A stretch of 64,000 bases of DNA from Chionoecetes opilio (GCA_016584305.1 JACEEZ010000480.1:186286-250285); one strand, 5' to 3'. Positions 38,801 to 46,451 are shown, numbered from the stretch's first letter. Numbers and translations are program-made. Notes: generated from the sequence alone by a model not told the origin.

Positions 38801-41800
38801 AAGCCTGGCCCTGGCTGCCCTTGGGGCCTTTGGAAGACAGTCTTGCACCTGCGTGTGTGGCTGCCTGGTTTGCCTCGGCATCCAGGGCTGTGACGGCGTG
38901 CTTCTGGATCCTCTCATACCTGTGATTAGCAAAGATACTCATAATGGCAACAGTGTGACCAACGATGGAAAGAAGAAAAGATCAACATTCATCATCAACA
39001 ACTACTTCTAAATGTGACCGACTTACCTGTCCATTTCATTGGCCGTGTTGGCCTCTGCAATGGCCGCCATCCATTTGTCATATTTTCTCCCCCTGGACGC
39101 CTTGTTGATATGTATCAGCGTCTTGAGGATGCCCTCGTACGGCCCCCGCCTGTACCTGCGACTGTACTTCACCTGGGCAAGGGAAGCACAGGTTATCTGG
39201 CGTTATCATTTTTTATTAAAAGTTCTTATGGCTATTAACCAGGGTAGAACAAGAAGTAACGGATTCAAGCTGGAAAAGCGTAATTTAAAAAAGAAATAGG
39301 GAAAAACTGGTTCACAAATACAGTGGTAAATGATTGGAATGGACTCAGTAGACAGGTAGTTAGTGCGGAGTCATTAGAGAGCTTTAAAGGGAGGCTGGAT
39401 AAATTCATGGATGGGGATGAAAGGTGGATGTAGGTAGTGTTAAGTAACAGGAACTACCTCGTGTAGGTCTCACGGCCTCTTGTAGCTTCCTAATTTTCTT
39501 ATGTTATTATGTTATCATCTCTGCTGTCAAAGTTACTATCAAACTAAATAGCTTTTATGGATGAAGATCACTGAAAAGAATATCTACTATCTACTATAGT
39601 CTACTACTACTACTATAGAATATCTTTAATTTCCAGAGAATAATGATCCCACGCACCTTAGACTTGAGGTCCACCAGGAAATCCTTCAGCTTGTCTAGGC
39701 CTTCATAGGGGATGATGCTGGCGGGGCTGATCCAGTTGGCGAGGGAGTTGTCGCTGAAAAACTGCACTAAATCTTTAGATGGTCACGGAATTAGCTCCTG
39801 GAGTAGCTACATCATAGAAATCTACTTCAGAGAAAATATCCCCCACTTAGACTTGAGGCACAGAAATTTCCTTGTCTAGGCCTTCCATAGGAGATTGCTG
39901 GCTGGCTGATCCAGTTTGAGAGGAAGTGTCGCTGAAAAACTAATGATATTATCCTTTTCCCGTTGTAGCGTACAAGCGTCCTCGGAGAGGAGAGACACAG
40001 TCAGTGAACCCGGCCTTAATACACTCTTAATCCTCTGAGACCAGAAATAATCATTGATTTGACTACCATAAGGCTTTTTACAGTACATAACAAATTATTT
40101 TAAACTAAGACTGATTAGTACTCTGGACAACTAATAAATTAAATAACTTTGTATTCTTTATGGCTACAACAGACAATTTTATATAGCAAAGAAAAGATCT
40201 GGGCGTGAAGGGGTTAAAACATGAATAAAAACAAATGTGGATTAAACTGAAAAAGATCACTATTAGCCTTAACAAGTACCTTGTATACCTTACCACAACA
40301 TAATATACCTCCAAACTCAAATAGAAAACAAACCAAATCTAAACAAAACTTAAAACAACTCATACCATAGACACTATAGCTCTGGTCTGTTACTTGGACA
40401 ATGTGTGAAATTGCAGGCTTGCAAGGCTGTGCGCCCACCCGACAAAGATAAAGTATATGGACTACATATGACTGGTTTATTAGTATATATGATATACTGA
40501 ATCTTCGTAATTTGTTATATTTTTCTATAATTATCAAAAAAAACAGTAAAACACGCTAAAGAAATGCCATTACGAGACTCTGATTCACTTCAACTCTTCG
40601 CCACTTAAAACTTTGAGTCAACTTTTATCATGAAGGGTATCAATAGAAGCGCAATTTTATTAGCTTTCCATTGATGTATTTCATTTTCTGATAAATTAAT
40701 TAGAACCATACATAAATTAGCATTAAATAAATAAATAAATTCATCAATCGGGTAATTTTCCCGATTGAAGAGGTTGTTTATTTAGTTAACGCTAATTTAT
40801 ACATGGTGCTAATTCATTTATCACAAAAAGAAATATATAAGTATATAAATAATATCAATCGGGAAAATTACCAGATTGATTTTATTTATTTATTTAACAC
40901 AAATTTATGCATGGTTCTAATTCATTTATCCGAAAACGAAATATATCAATGGAAAGCTAATAAAATTGCGCTTCTATTGATACCCTTCATGATAAAAGCT
41001 GACTCACAAAGTTTTAAATGGCGAAGAGTTGAAGTGAATATTAAGTTTATGCATATTTCTTCAGTCTGGTAATGGCATTTCTTTAGCGTGTTTTACCGTT
41101 TTTTATTTGATAATATTACAGAACAAACATTTACGAAGACTACAGTATATCATATATACTGATAAACCAGTCTATATGATCCGTATATACTATATATATG
41201 AATCCGAGCGGCCCTCGACTTCAGGCCCTTGTGCGACAGGCCGACATTCCGTGCGCAGTCCAGGTTTACAGTGGTCTATGACTATACATATAATCAACAA
41301 ATTAAGAGTCCATGATGACCTCCAATCCCATTTCCACCAAAACACGAAGCCCCAAAAAGCAGGAAGGAGGACTCACACTTGGTGGTCATCCTGCTGTACA
41401 TGCCGAGGACGGGGTCGTAGGAGATCATGGAGGGCCAGAGGGGGCTGCCGCGGATGTGCACCCACACCAGGTCCCCCACCATGAACTGGCAGGGGTGCTC
41501 CTTCTCCAACACCTGCAGGCTGACCGTAGACATGCTGAGCTCCTGGGGGCGGGTGAGGAAGGCGGTGTTATTGGTGTGACCGTGTGTGGGGGGGTGAGGA
41601 AGGTGGGCCCTGGTTGGGTTATTGGTGTATCCCTTGTGGACATGAGAGGAAATGCAATGGTTCTCTAGATACCAATACAAGGCTGTTTCATTATACATAC
41701 TACAATGAGGGTGAAGACACTACAGGATGAATTGGAAAGAAATAAGAGAGCAATAAGGGATGAAAAAAAAGTAAAGAATCTCATGAAGATCCGCCACCCC

Positions 41801-44800
41801 ACCTATACTTGGGGTGACCGATCTTCATGTGGGCGAGTGGTTTAATAACCCAGTTAGGTTAGGTTACGTAACCAATGTCCAGGTTAAGTTAGTGAACTAG
41901 CAGACCGTTGTCCCAGTTAGGTCACCCCAAGTACAGGTGGGGTGGCGGATCTTCATGAGATCCTTTACTTTTTTTTCATCCCTTATTTCTTTCCAATTCA
42001 TCTTGTAGTGTCTTCACCCTCATTGTAGTATGTATAATGAAACAGCCTTGTATTGGTATCTAGAGAACCATTGCATTTCCTCTAAAATATTGGAAAATAT
42101 GAGAAAACAGGCAAGAGAGTAAATGAAGAAATATGGCTTAACCATATACACTTTATGAACTCTTAAAATGAGGACTGCTTAAATAAAATAAAATCTAATG
42201 GAAAATAATAACAAATCTGATGAAGACTTGTGCTAATATCTGTACCATGATACCAATAGGAGCTATATAATCAACTCTTCCTTAACCCTTCTAAATCTGT
42301 CCCTCTGTCACAATACCAAACCATGATACCAATAGGAGCTATATAATCAACTCTTCCTTAACCCTTCTAAATCTGTCCCTCTGTCACAATACCAAACCAT
42401 GATGCCAACAGGAGCTATATAATCAACTCTTCCTTAACCCTTCTAAATCTGTCCCTCTGTCACAATACCAAACCATGATGCCAACAGGAGCTATATAATC
42501 AACTCTCCCTCCTCCTCCCTAATCTGTCCCTCTGTCACAATACCAAACCATGATACCAACAGGAGCTATATAATCAACTCTTCCTTAACCCTTCTAAATC
42601 TGTCCCTCTGTCACAATACCAAACCATGATGCCAACAGGAGCTATATAATCAACTCTCCCTTAACCCTTCTAAATCTGTCCCCCTGTCACAATACCAAAC
42701 CATGATGCCAACAGGAGCTATATAATCAACTCTCCCTTAACCCTTCTAAATCTGTCCCTCTGTCACAATACCAAACCATGATACCAACAGGAGCTATATA
42801 ATCAACTCTTCCTTAACCCTTCTAAATCTGTCCCTCTGTCACAATACCAAACCATGATGCCAACAGGAGCTATATAATCAACTCTCCCTTAACCCTTCTA
42901 AATCTGTCCCTCTGTCACAATACTAAACCATGATGCCAACAGGAGCTATATAATCAACTCTTCCTTAACCCTTCTAAATCTGTCCCTCTGTCACAATACC
43001 AAACCATGATGCCAACAGGAGCTATATAATCAACTCTTCCTTAACCCTTCTAAATCTGTCCCTCTGTCACAATACCAAACCATGATACCAACAGGAGCTA
43101 TATAATCAACTCTTCCTTAACCCTTCTAAATCTGTCCCTCTGTCACAATACCAAACCATGATACCAATAGGAGCTATATAATCAACTCTTCCTTAACCCT
43201 TCTAAATCTGTCCCTCTGTCACAATACTAAACCATGATGCCAACAGGAGCTATATAATCAACTCTTCCTTAACCCTTCTAAATCTGTCCCTCTGTCACAA
43301 TACCAAACCATGATACCAATAGGAGCTATATAATCAACTCTTCCTTAACCCTTCTAAATCTGTCCCTCTGTCACAATACCAAACCATGATACCAACAGGA
43401 GCTATATAATCAACTCTCCCTTAACCCTTCTAAATCTGTCCCTCTGTCACAATACCAAACCATGATACCAACAGGAGCTATATAATCAACTCTTCCTTAA
43501 CCCTTCTAAATCTGTCCCTCTGTCACAATACCAAACCATGATGCCAACAGGAGCTATATAATCAACTCTTCCCCCCCTCTCCCTAATCTGTCCCCCCGTC
43601 ACCTCATCTAAGCTGGAGTTCATGAGGGCCTCGTTCTGCCGCTGTTGGTCTCGGGTCTCCTTCTGCCGCTTGGCCTCGTTGGAGATGTCCATGAGTTGCG
43701 GCTTCTTGGTGACCCGACCCGACTTGGTGATGGACGACACCTGCAACGGAGGACCGGACGCTGGTTATACGGCTCATCTCTTATCTATCTATCTATGGTC
43801 ATATGTCTATCTATTTCTATCTATCTATTGGTCATCTCTATCTGGCCCTTCACCTATATTGGCGAGGTCCACAAATCTCCCCCTTACTTATTTACTTTAT
43901 TTCACCTTACTTATTCTTATTTAATTCTTTATTTCCCCTTACTTATTTACTTTATCCCCCTTACTTATTTCTGTGTTTCCCCTTACTTATTTATTTTATC
44001 CCCCCTTACTTATTTACTTTACCCCCTCTTACTTATTTCTGTATTTCCTCTTACTTATTTACTTTATTTCCCCTTACTTATTTACTTTATTCCTCCTTAC
44101 TTTATTTCCCTATACGTATATCAGAAGTTAATCTGAATGGCAACTGACCCACACCTGCTCAGACAATCAATATATATACTCTTGAAGAAGTGCAAATGTA
44201 TTGAGTAACAATAAACATTAATGTGGGTAGTTTGTTGACTTATATGACAGCAAGATGGATTTTGGACTTGTAATTATCTGATTAATGGGCATTTACTGTA
44301 CCACCAGCCACTATATACTTTATCAACTACTGTACCACCAGCCACTATACTTTATCAACTACTGTACCACCAGCCACTATACTTTATCAACAACAGCAAG
44401 GGTTCTTACCTGTTCCTCTTCTTCTATCTTGACTTCTGCGGCGCCGAGGTCATCGTCAGCAGCGGCACCTTCCTGAGCCCCACCCTGGGTGACATGTGAA
44501 GGCAGCGACTCATCCCCCTGGCTGGCATCCACTGGCTCCTGCTTGATCAAATCCTCCGTCACCAATTCCTCTTTGATGCCTTCCTCCTCCTTCTCGGATT
44601 GGTCATTGGTGGTCTCTTCAGAGGCAGGGAAGGAGCATGCCAGGATGGCCAGGGCCGTGGCAGAGCGAGAGGAGCGACGGGACAGTGGCTGCGGCAACAC
44701 CTCGCTGAAGTCCAGGGAGGCACTGGCCCTGGACTTGCCCCTGTAGCGTTGCCGCTTGGGCTTCACCGGCGCCTGGCTGGCTGTGGCGTCGCTTGCCTCA

Positions 44801-46451
44801 ACAGCATCAACACTCTTTGTGATAGAGGCTGCTGCTTCTTGACCGGGATCTGGATTGGGCACCTCTCCTTCAGCCACAGGGGTGGTTGTGGTGGTGTGGG
44901 TGGGGGTGTGGGTGGGGGTGTGGGTGGGGGTGGGGGTTGTGGTGGTGGGGGTGGGAGTAGTTGGGGTGGTGGGCGTTGCTGCTACAGTGCTGCTGCTGCG
45001 GCGGCGGCGGCGGCTGGCTGGCTTCTTCTTCTTCTTGGTTTTATGTTTTTTGTTTTGTACTGTTAAAGTGGATTCTTTGGTTTGGTCCATTTGTACTGTT
45101 CCTTGGGGTGGAAGGACCACTTCTTCCTCCCCATTGATGGGGTGGCCATCCAGCGTGTCAATGCCATTCTCATTGAGATCCGTGAGGTCCTTGGCTTCCA
45201 TGCCTACCGGGACACTGGGCTGAGGCTCCTCCCTGGCCTTGGCCTTCACCTCGGGACTGGTGGTCTTGGGGGTGGTGGCCTTGCTGCCCTTCTTGGGACT
45301 CCCCCCGGAGGTGATCTTCCGCAACTCATTGAAATTGATAGTGCCGAAGAAGAAACCATCGGCCGTCTTCCGCTTGCGGGTTCGGCCGTAGCGGCTGGTG
45401 GCTGCCGTGTTGATCTCCTCCTTGAAGGCCAGCTGCAGCTCCTGCTCTGACACCAACGCTGCCGCTGCTGCACTCTCAGAGCTTTCTAGTGATGATCTGG
45501 CTTTTGAACGCAGCGCCTTCCTGGGTTCCTGGGCCACCGAGGCGTCAGCAGGAGAGTCCCACTCCTCCTTACTTATGGCAGGAGGAGGGGACACACTGGC
45601 AAAGGGTGCTGGCAATTCAGCCTCCCCTGGGTCTTGATAGGAGGTGGTGAGGTTGCCATACTCATCAAAACACAGAACGGGACGGGAAAGGGGTGATCCT
45701 GCGGTATCGGCTGCCACTCCCCCTGGCTTCTTCTCGCATTCTTCAGCACTTTCTGTTTGGCTGGGCTGTGCCTCCTCACTGCTGTCACTTTGCCAATCCT
45801 CCTCCGGGCCTGGACTCTCTTCCTCCCTATAGTCCAATTTCAGTTTCCTTCTGGGTCGTAATACCTTCTGATCTTGGCTTTTGAAGTCTCGACTGTCTGG
45901 GGCGATACATTCTGCTTCAGGGAATGTGGCCGGCCCTTCAGCCCCATCTTCATCCTCGTCACCACTCACTGTGCCTTCAGTGCTTGAATCACCGCCCTCG
46001 CTGCATTTGGCATCATCTTCGGTGCTGGACTTTTCTTCATCATCACTTTTAATCTTATTATCTGAGTTGACCTTTTCCTCCTCCTCCTCTACATCTTTCT
46101 CTTTCTCTGCCCTGGCAACCCTTACATGCCCCTGCTCCTCCTCTTCCCCTGCAAGCCAGTCCACCAGACTCGGGCTGTCATACGGCCTTCCGTCACAAAG
46201 CTTGTCCATCTTCCAGCCGGTGCTGTCCCGCTGCTGTGCGTTCAGCTTGCCAACGTAACGATAGGCAGCATCAGGATCCTGTGTCAGATTGTTTGCTAGC
46301 TCCCTAGACATGCCAGATGCCAAGTATGGGTTTCCATATCCCATGACAGAGCTTGAGGAGTCATCATCCATTGAGTCCCCAGCGGTGGTCCTGCCAGCAA
46401 GTCCTGTTGGGGAGAGGTGTGGCAGGTGCATAATGCTGCCACCACCACAGC
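21459..46451 (-). CDS. NSD: NSD-family histone H3K36 methyltransferase (17 coding exons recognised)
   Basis: Nuclear SAM-dependent enzyme expected to dimethylate histone H3 Lys36. Exons on the minus strand: 46451-44410 (Met at 46431), 43740-43603, 41542-41377, 39772-39657, 39172-39027, 38919-38040, 37859-37736, 37303-37186, 36221-36064, 33572-33432, 32205-32060, 30937-30785, 30156-30000, 29168-28958, 27665-27470, 25967-25792, 21869-21459. Together they give about 1,820 codons. Domain order follows animal NSD1/2/3: PWWP, AT-hook and helical region, PHD fingers, AWS, SET, post-SET, PHD plus C5HCH. Most junction phases agree. Exceptions: exon 37303-37186 leaves the frame open, exon 30937-30785 has one extra base, and the core of the second PWWP between 36064 and 33572 was not found. 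An invertebrate single-copy NSD is the best reading; SETD2 and ASH1 lack this PWWP/PHD arrangement. Confidence 0.93.
21935..22145. repeat. 43-bp minisatellite (5 copies)
   Basis: Tandem units of ATCAATGACTATATGTACGT followed by GAAGCAACATTACCTATCACTCA, nearly identical, in the last NSD intron just upstream of the final exon. Confidence 0.92.
22441..25098. repeat. 32-bp minisatellite, about 80 copies
   Basis: The unit is GAGACACAAGAGAGAAGGAT followed by CCAATAAGCTAT, tandem without spacers over about 2.65 kb in the last NSD intron. Variants alternate A/G at ACACAAG/ACACGAG and GCT/ACT, with some units 2-3 bp shorter. Every unit has a GGATCC site. On the NSD sense strand each unit reads CCTTCTCTCTTGTGTCTCAT then AG, a pyrimidine-rich tract ending in AG. 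Confidence 0.97.
25165..25400 (-). mobile_element. Jockey-like LINE 3' end fragment
   Basis: The minus strand encodes the tail [20 protein letters not shown] then NIFKRRV, followed by the 3' word GTCCTTGGCCAGTCCTTTGTG. It is related to the C-terminus at 53.46-53.66 kb and to fragments at 29.37 and 29.73 kb. It lies inside the NSD last intron in the same orientation as the gene. Confidence 0.7.
25408..25592. repeat. GA then GT microsatellites
   Basis: A GA tract at about 25,408-25,480, then an A-rich spacer, then a GT tract at about 25,545-25,592. Confidence 0.95.
25654..25760 (-). mobile_element. Non-LTR retrotransposon 3' fragment
   Basis: Begins AACATAAGAAAATAAGGAAG and continues GCTACAAGAGACCGTGAGACC, the same LINE tail as at 6,892, 29,236 and 39,230. 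It lies just downstream of the 5' splice site of the exon ending at 25,792. Confidence 0.7.
25792..27665 (-). CDS. NSD: NSD C-terminal PHD and C5HCH module (exons 27665-27470 and 25967-25792)
   Basis: The first exon has a Lys/Arg-rich start ([17 protein letters not shown]), then [19 protein letters not shown] and [15 protein letters not shown]. The second has [20 protein letters not shown], then [13 protein letters not shown], the C5HCH finger that pairs with this PHD in NSD proteins and reads histone H3. Phases join exactly (Gly split across the intron). Confidence 0.92.
26070..26205. repeat. 43-bp tandem repeat carrying a copied 3' splice site
   Basis: Three units containing GGGACAAATCCACTTCCTGA then GGAGAG. 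On the NSD sense strand this is TCCTCAGGAAGTGGATTTGTCC, nearly the intron-exon border at 25,967 (TTCCTCAG|GGAAGTGGATCTGTCC). The copies lie about 110-240 bp upstream of the real border within the same intron. Confidence 0.85.
26997..27342. mobile_element. pogo/Tigger-like MITE 1
   Basis: Ends CAGTAAAACCTCTCATATTCGG and the complement of AATACTTGAGGTTTTACTG, flanked by TA on both sides. Sub-terminal GGTCCGAGTAATGCAAGGATCC and internal poly-A runs with TAGCTAGGAAATTTCGACC are shared by all family members here. TA target and CAG ends fit the pogo group of Tc1/mariner; no transposase is present. Confidence 0.82.
27905..28055. repeat. GGA/GAA trinucleotide microsatellite
   Basis: Purine-only GGAGGAGGA tract with GAA interruptions in an NSD intron. 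Poly-Ser, poly-Leu and poly-Arg frames through it are artefacts. Confidence 0.95.
28371..28897. repeat. 225-bp tandem duplication in NSD intron
   Basis: The block starting GTGTGGAGGTTCAAGGGTGG and running to CCACAGCCCGTCACAGG is repeated at about 28,672-28,897 with a few substitutions. It ends about 60 bp from the post-SET exon. It contains GCAGCAGTCAATCAGGCCCC and CCACTGCGG words. No coding sequence is recognised. Confidence 0.85.
28958..30156 (-). CDS. NSD: NSD SET core and post-SET (exons 30156-30000 and 29168-28958)
   Basis: The first exon gives [36 protein letters not shown] and LAR. The second gives [40 protein letters not shown] with the catalytic-site Tyr, then the post-[17 protein letters not shown]. 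The usual NHSC motif reads NNSC: the His codon is AAC. All phases agree. These exons form the methyltransferase active site. Confidence 0.92.
29236..29520 (-). mobile_element. LINE 3' fragments (two families side by side)
   Basis: 29,236-29,300 carries the AACATAAGAAAATAAGGAAG tail. 29,370-29,520 carries CACAAAGGACTGGCCAAGGA and, on minus, [16 protein letters not shown], the C-terminus of the Jockey-like element. Both are 5'-truncated. Confidence 0.65.
29655..29765 (-). mobile_element. ATT microsatellite joined to a LINE tail
   Basis: A TTA/ATT run (about 29,664-29,703), poly-T, then CACAAAGGACTGGCCAAG. This is consistent with a 5'-truncated LINE insertion with an A-rich end read from the minus strand. 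Confidence 0.6.
30425..30784. repeat. About 75-bp tandem repeat carrying copies of the SET-exon 3' edge and 5' splice site
   Basis: Four intronic units repeat, on the NSD sense strand, CCTCAAGACACTGCAG, then AGCATAGATAAAG (or GACATAGATAAAG), then GTATGC and about 40 bases of intron. The first 30 bases equal the last 30 of the exon ending at 30,785, encoding LKTLQ(S/D)IDKG, and each unit keeps the intact donor AAAG|GTATGC. The intronic copies keep the open frame that the exon copy has lost. Confidence 0.92.
30785..32205 (-). CDS. NSD: NSD AWS domain and SET entry (exons 32205-32060 and 30937-30785)
   Basis: The first exon encodes [19 protein letters not shown] and the AWS zinc cluster [20 protein letters not shown]. 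The second continues [27 protein letters not shown], then KTDDRGWGL, the SAM-binding start of SET. After GGCCTCAAG the genomic sequence has one extra base (30,804-30,809, TGTTCTT on plus) compared with four intronic copies of the same edge. Without it the exon reads LKTLQSIDK and joins the next exon in frame as GEFV. Confidence 0.88.
31298..31544. mobile_element. pogo/Tigger-like MITE 2
   Basis: Starts CAGTAAAACCTCTCATATTCGG and ends GAGAGGTTTTACTG, with a long internal poly-A run. Confidence 0.8.
31687..31934. mobile_element. pogo/Tigger-like MITE 3
   Basis: Starts CAGTAAAACCTCTCATATTC after TA and ends GAGAGGTTTTACTG. It lies 143 bp from MITE 2, in the same intron and orientation. Confidence 0.8.
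32276..32585. mobile_element. pogo/Tigger-like MITE 4 (opposite orientation)
   Basis: TA-CAGTAAAACCTCTCGTATTCGG at the left, GAGAGGATTTACTG-TA at the right. The poly-T and ATT core and the GGTCGAAATTTCCTAGCTA word show it is inverted relative to MITEs 1-3. Confidence 0.8.
32745..33112. repeat. CTCCTAGCCTCTCCACTCCAC minisatellite, block 1
   Basis: About a dozen 23-33 bp units of the form TTTTCCTCCTAGCCTCTCCA then CTCCACGCT, in the intron upstream of the AWS exon. The same unit forms block 2 at 34.73-35.55 kb. Confidence 0.92.
33295..33424. repeat. Poly-A and TAAA microsatellite
   Basis: Poly-A, then about 25 AAAT/TAAA units, ending 8 bp from the exon at 33,432. Confidence 0.95.
33432..33572 (-). 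CDS. NSD: NSD exon: helix after second PWWP
   Basis: Acceptor CTCTCCACAG, donor AACCTG|GTGAGT, 47 codons, phase 0. [20 protein letters not shown] and [10 protein letters not shown] match the GDRGSR...F..AL.EA helix that follows the second PWWP in NSD2. Its start phase implies that a missing upstream exon has a length of 3n+1. Confidence 0.8.
34090..34500. repeat. About 52-bp minisatellite (8 units)
   Basis: Units of GATGTCAGATAAAACAAAGG then ACATTATCAAAAAGTATGAAAGTATTAAAGCT, increasingly diverged to the right. Confidence 0.9.
34725..35550. repeat. CTCCTAGCC minisatellite, block 2, with garbled section
   Basis: Same unit as block 1. Between about 35,165 and 35,430 the units suddenly carry many single-base insertions, deletions and substitutions, then return to regular form. 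It lies in the intron that should contain the missing second-PWWP exon. Confidence 0.9.
35649..35880. repeat. GA microsatellite
   Basis: GA/GGA repeat over about 230 bp. Strand-mirrored Arg/Glu and Ser/Leu frames are artefacts. Confidence 0.95.
36064..36221 (-). CDS. NSD: NSD exon: PHD core and start of second PWWP
   Basis: Acceptor CTTCCAG, then [20 protein letters not shown] and [20 protein letters not shown], ending KLGLYR at CTACAG|GTGTGT. This is the PHD plus first strand of the second PWWP of NSD proteins. Leaves two bases. The following WWP-containing exon is missing from the window. Confidence 0.88.
36342..36669. mobile_element. pogo/Tigger-like MITE 5 (opposite orientation)
   Basis: TA-CAGTAAAACATCTCGTATTCG at the left and GAATGAGAGGTTTTACTG-TA at the right, with poly-T and ATT core and the family word GAGGTCGAAATTTCCTAGCTA. 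Confidence 0.8.
37186..37303 (-). CDS. NSD: NSD exon: PHD finger segment with unresolved frame
   Basis: Starts in frame after CCCCAG as [20 protein letters not shown], matching GDACLAAGC...ICTAH of NSD proteins. It runs to VNVN before the expected W-C-F-x-C pair. The Cys-rich reading CFCCS is present only one frame over, and total length (118 bp plus one carried base) is not a multiple of three although the next exon starts in phase 0. At least one small indel near 37,190-37,205 is implied. Confidence 0.7.
37438..37645. mobile_element. TTAA-flanked element family, copy 1 (CCCCTTCACGCCCAG end)
   Basis: The left end is TTAACCCCTTCACGCCCAGATC. Internal words CTATAAAACATTGCTTATAG and ACAAATCGTCTAATGGCATCC and the right end GGGCCTCAAGGG match a copy at 54.30-54.49 kb in the opposite orientation and a partial copy at 40.10-40.22 kb. 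TTAA at the edge suggests piggyBac-type insertion. Confidence 0.6.
37736..37859 (-). CDS. NSD: NSD exon: PHD2/PHD3 joint
   Basis: Acceptor CCTGTAG, donor CACGG|GTGAGG. Encodes [18 protein letters not shown] and [11 protein letters not shown], matching the FRCPLHSCVSCH...RCVRCPVAYHSGD stretch of NSD proteins. Ends with one leftover base. Confidence 0.88.
38040..38919 (-). CDS. NSD: NSD exon: AT-hook, helical region, PHD1 and start of PHD2
   Basis: 294 codons. [11 protein letters not shown] is an AT-hook. A charged helical segment ([19 protein letters not shown], then [11 protein letters not shown]) corresponds to the HMG-box or linker region of NSD2, but no HMG fold is certain. PHD1 runs from CSRCEG through [17 protein letters not shown] to CEEC. 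PHD2 starts CFICKSS and [15 protein letters not shown]. Donor CAAGAG|GTTTGT, phase 0. Confidence 0.88.
39027..39172 (-). CDS. NSD: NSD exon: linker after first PWWP
   Basis: Acceptor CTTGCCCAG, donor GACAG|GTAAG. Encodes [19 protein letters not shown], then [20 protein letters not shown], a basic helical stretch of the kind that follows PWWP in NSD proteins. Leaves phase 2, completed as Arg in the next exon. Confidence 0.85.
39230..39515 (+). mobile_element. Non-LTR retrotransposon C-terminus and 3' end
   Basis: The plus strand reads [20 protein letters not shown] then [16 protein letters not shown] and stop, the typical C-terminus of CR1/L2-like reverse transcriptase proteins, followed by CCTCTTGTAGCTTCCTAATT and a TTATGTTATTATGTT tail. 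It is antisense to the NSD intron that contains it. Confidence 0.78.
39657..41542 (-). CDS. NSD: NSD first PWWP domain (exons 41542-41377 and 39772-39657)
   Basis: The first exon gives the core beta strands [20 protein letters not shown], with SPLWP replacing the canonical PWWP, then [12 protein letters not shown]. It ends phase 1. The second exon starts at an AAAG acceptor and continues [15 protein letters not shown], then [15 protein letters not shown], matching the strand and helices of NSD PWWP domains. PWWP modules bind methylated H3K36 nucleosomes. The loop between the strands is shorter than in human NSD2. The second acceptor has a weak pyrimidine tract. Confidence 0.85.
39840..39950 (-). 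pseudogene. Decayed copy of the PWWP exon
   Basis: The minus strand repeats TTTTTCAGCGACA, AACTGGATCAGCC, GAAGGCCTAGACAAG and CCTCAAGTCTAAG from the exon at 39,772-39,657 in the same order and orientation, but with many small deletions and substitutions. It is not translatable. It is either a tandem exon duplication that decayed or a poorly corrected duplicate created in assembly. Confidence 0.8.
40096..40217. mobile_element. TTAA-flanked element family, partial copy
   Basis: Ends GATCTGGGCGTGAAGGGGTTAA, the mirrored end of the 37,438 element, with the shared word GACAATTTTATATAGC near it. The other end is degraded. Confidence 0.5.
40463..41185. mobile_element. About 720-bp fold-back element
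   Basis: Long inverted arms share TATATGATATACTG, ACACGCTAAAGAAATGCCATTA and GGGTATCAATAGAAGCGCAATTTTATTAGC (given here in parts), converging on CAATCGGG words at the centre. Arms are about 230-280 bp with about 10% divergence. No coding sequence. It lies in the NSD intron between the two PWWP exons. Confidence 0.8.
41643..42085. mobile_element. 440-bp fold-back element with about 170-bp arms
   Basis: The left arm GAGGAAATGCAATGGTTCTC to ATGAAGATCCGCCACCCCAC is mirrored at about 41,930-42,085 almost perfectly. The spacer contains GTTAGGTTAGGTTACGTAACC. The arms include TCATTATACATACTACAATG and the ATCTTCATG word. It begins about 100 bp upstream of the PWWP exon acceptor (41,542). Confidence 0.85.
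42246..43602. repeat. 76-bp minisatellite, about 17 units, abutting a donor site
   Basis: The unit holds CCATGATACCAACAGGAGCT, ATATAATCAACTCTTCCTTA and CCCTTCTAAATCTGTCCCTC then TGTCACAATACCAAA. The last, partial unit runs directly into the 5' splice site at 43,603. On the sense strand every unit therefore repeats the start of the intron (GTGACAG against the real GTGACGG). Confidence 0.95.
43603..43740 (-). CDS. NSD: NSD exon: basic linker (46 codons)
   Basis: Acceptor CCGTTGCAG, donor GATGAG|GTGACG. Encodes [19 protein letters not shown]... and a charged, probably helical segment rich in Q, R and E. Phase 0 at both ends. The donor lies directly against a 76-bp minisatellite whose unit repeats the GTGAC-containing intron start. 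Confidence 0.85.
43785..44110. repeat. ATCT and CTTACTTATTT simple tandem repeats
   Basis: TATCTATCTATC units, then irregular CCCCTTACTTATTTACTTTAT units of about 18-22 bp, within the intron between the first two coding exons. Tyr/Leu-rich frames are artefacts. Confidence 0.85.
44290..44395. repeat. 33-36-bp tandem repeat (3 units)
   Basis: Three units of ACTGTACCACCAGCCACTAT followed by ACTTTATCAACT, ending 15 bp from the donor of the first coding exon (44,410). Confidence 0.9.
44410..46451 (-). CDS. NSD: NSD exon: acidic, disordered N-terminal region (674 codons)
   Basis: First coding exon, with acceptor TTGTTGGCAG and donor AACAG|GTAAGAA. Translation is taken from the first in-frame Met (46431, MHLPHLSP). 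Low-complexity acidic, serine- and proline-rich sequence with Lys/Arg clusters ([15 protein letters not shown]) and a [11 protein letters not shown] repeat. No folded domain is recognised except a possible short motif around [16 protein letters not shown]. Long disordered N-termini are usual in NSD1-type proteins. Ends phase 0 after EEEEQ. Confidence 0.85.

Noticed and set aside
38019..38893. 163- and 227-residue plus-strand frames
   Set aside because: They overlap the GC-rich NSD exon with AT-hook and PHD; the minus strand has recognisable domains and correct splice phases.
44599..45450. Long open frames on the plus strand opposite the first NSD coding exon
   Set aside because: They are shadows of the minus-strand exon; Gly/Val or Ser-rich repeats mirror its Thr/Pro repeats, and there are no splice or start signals.
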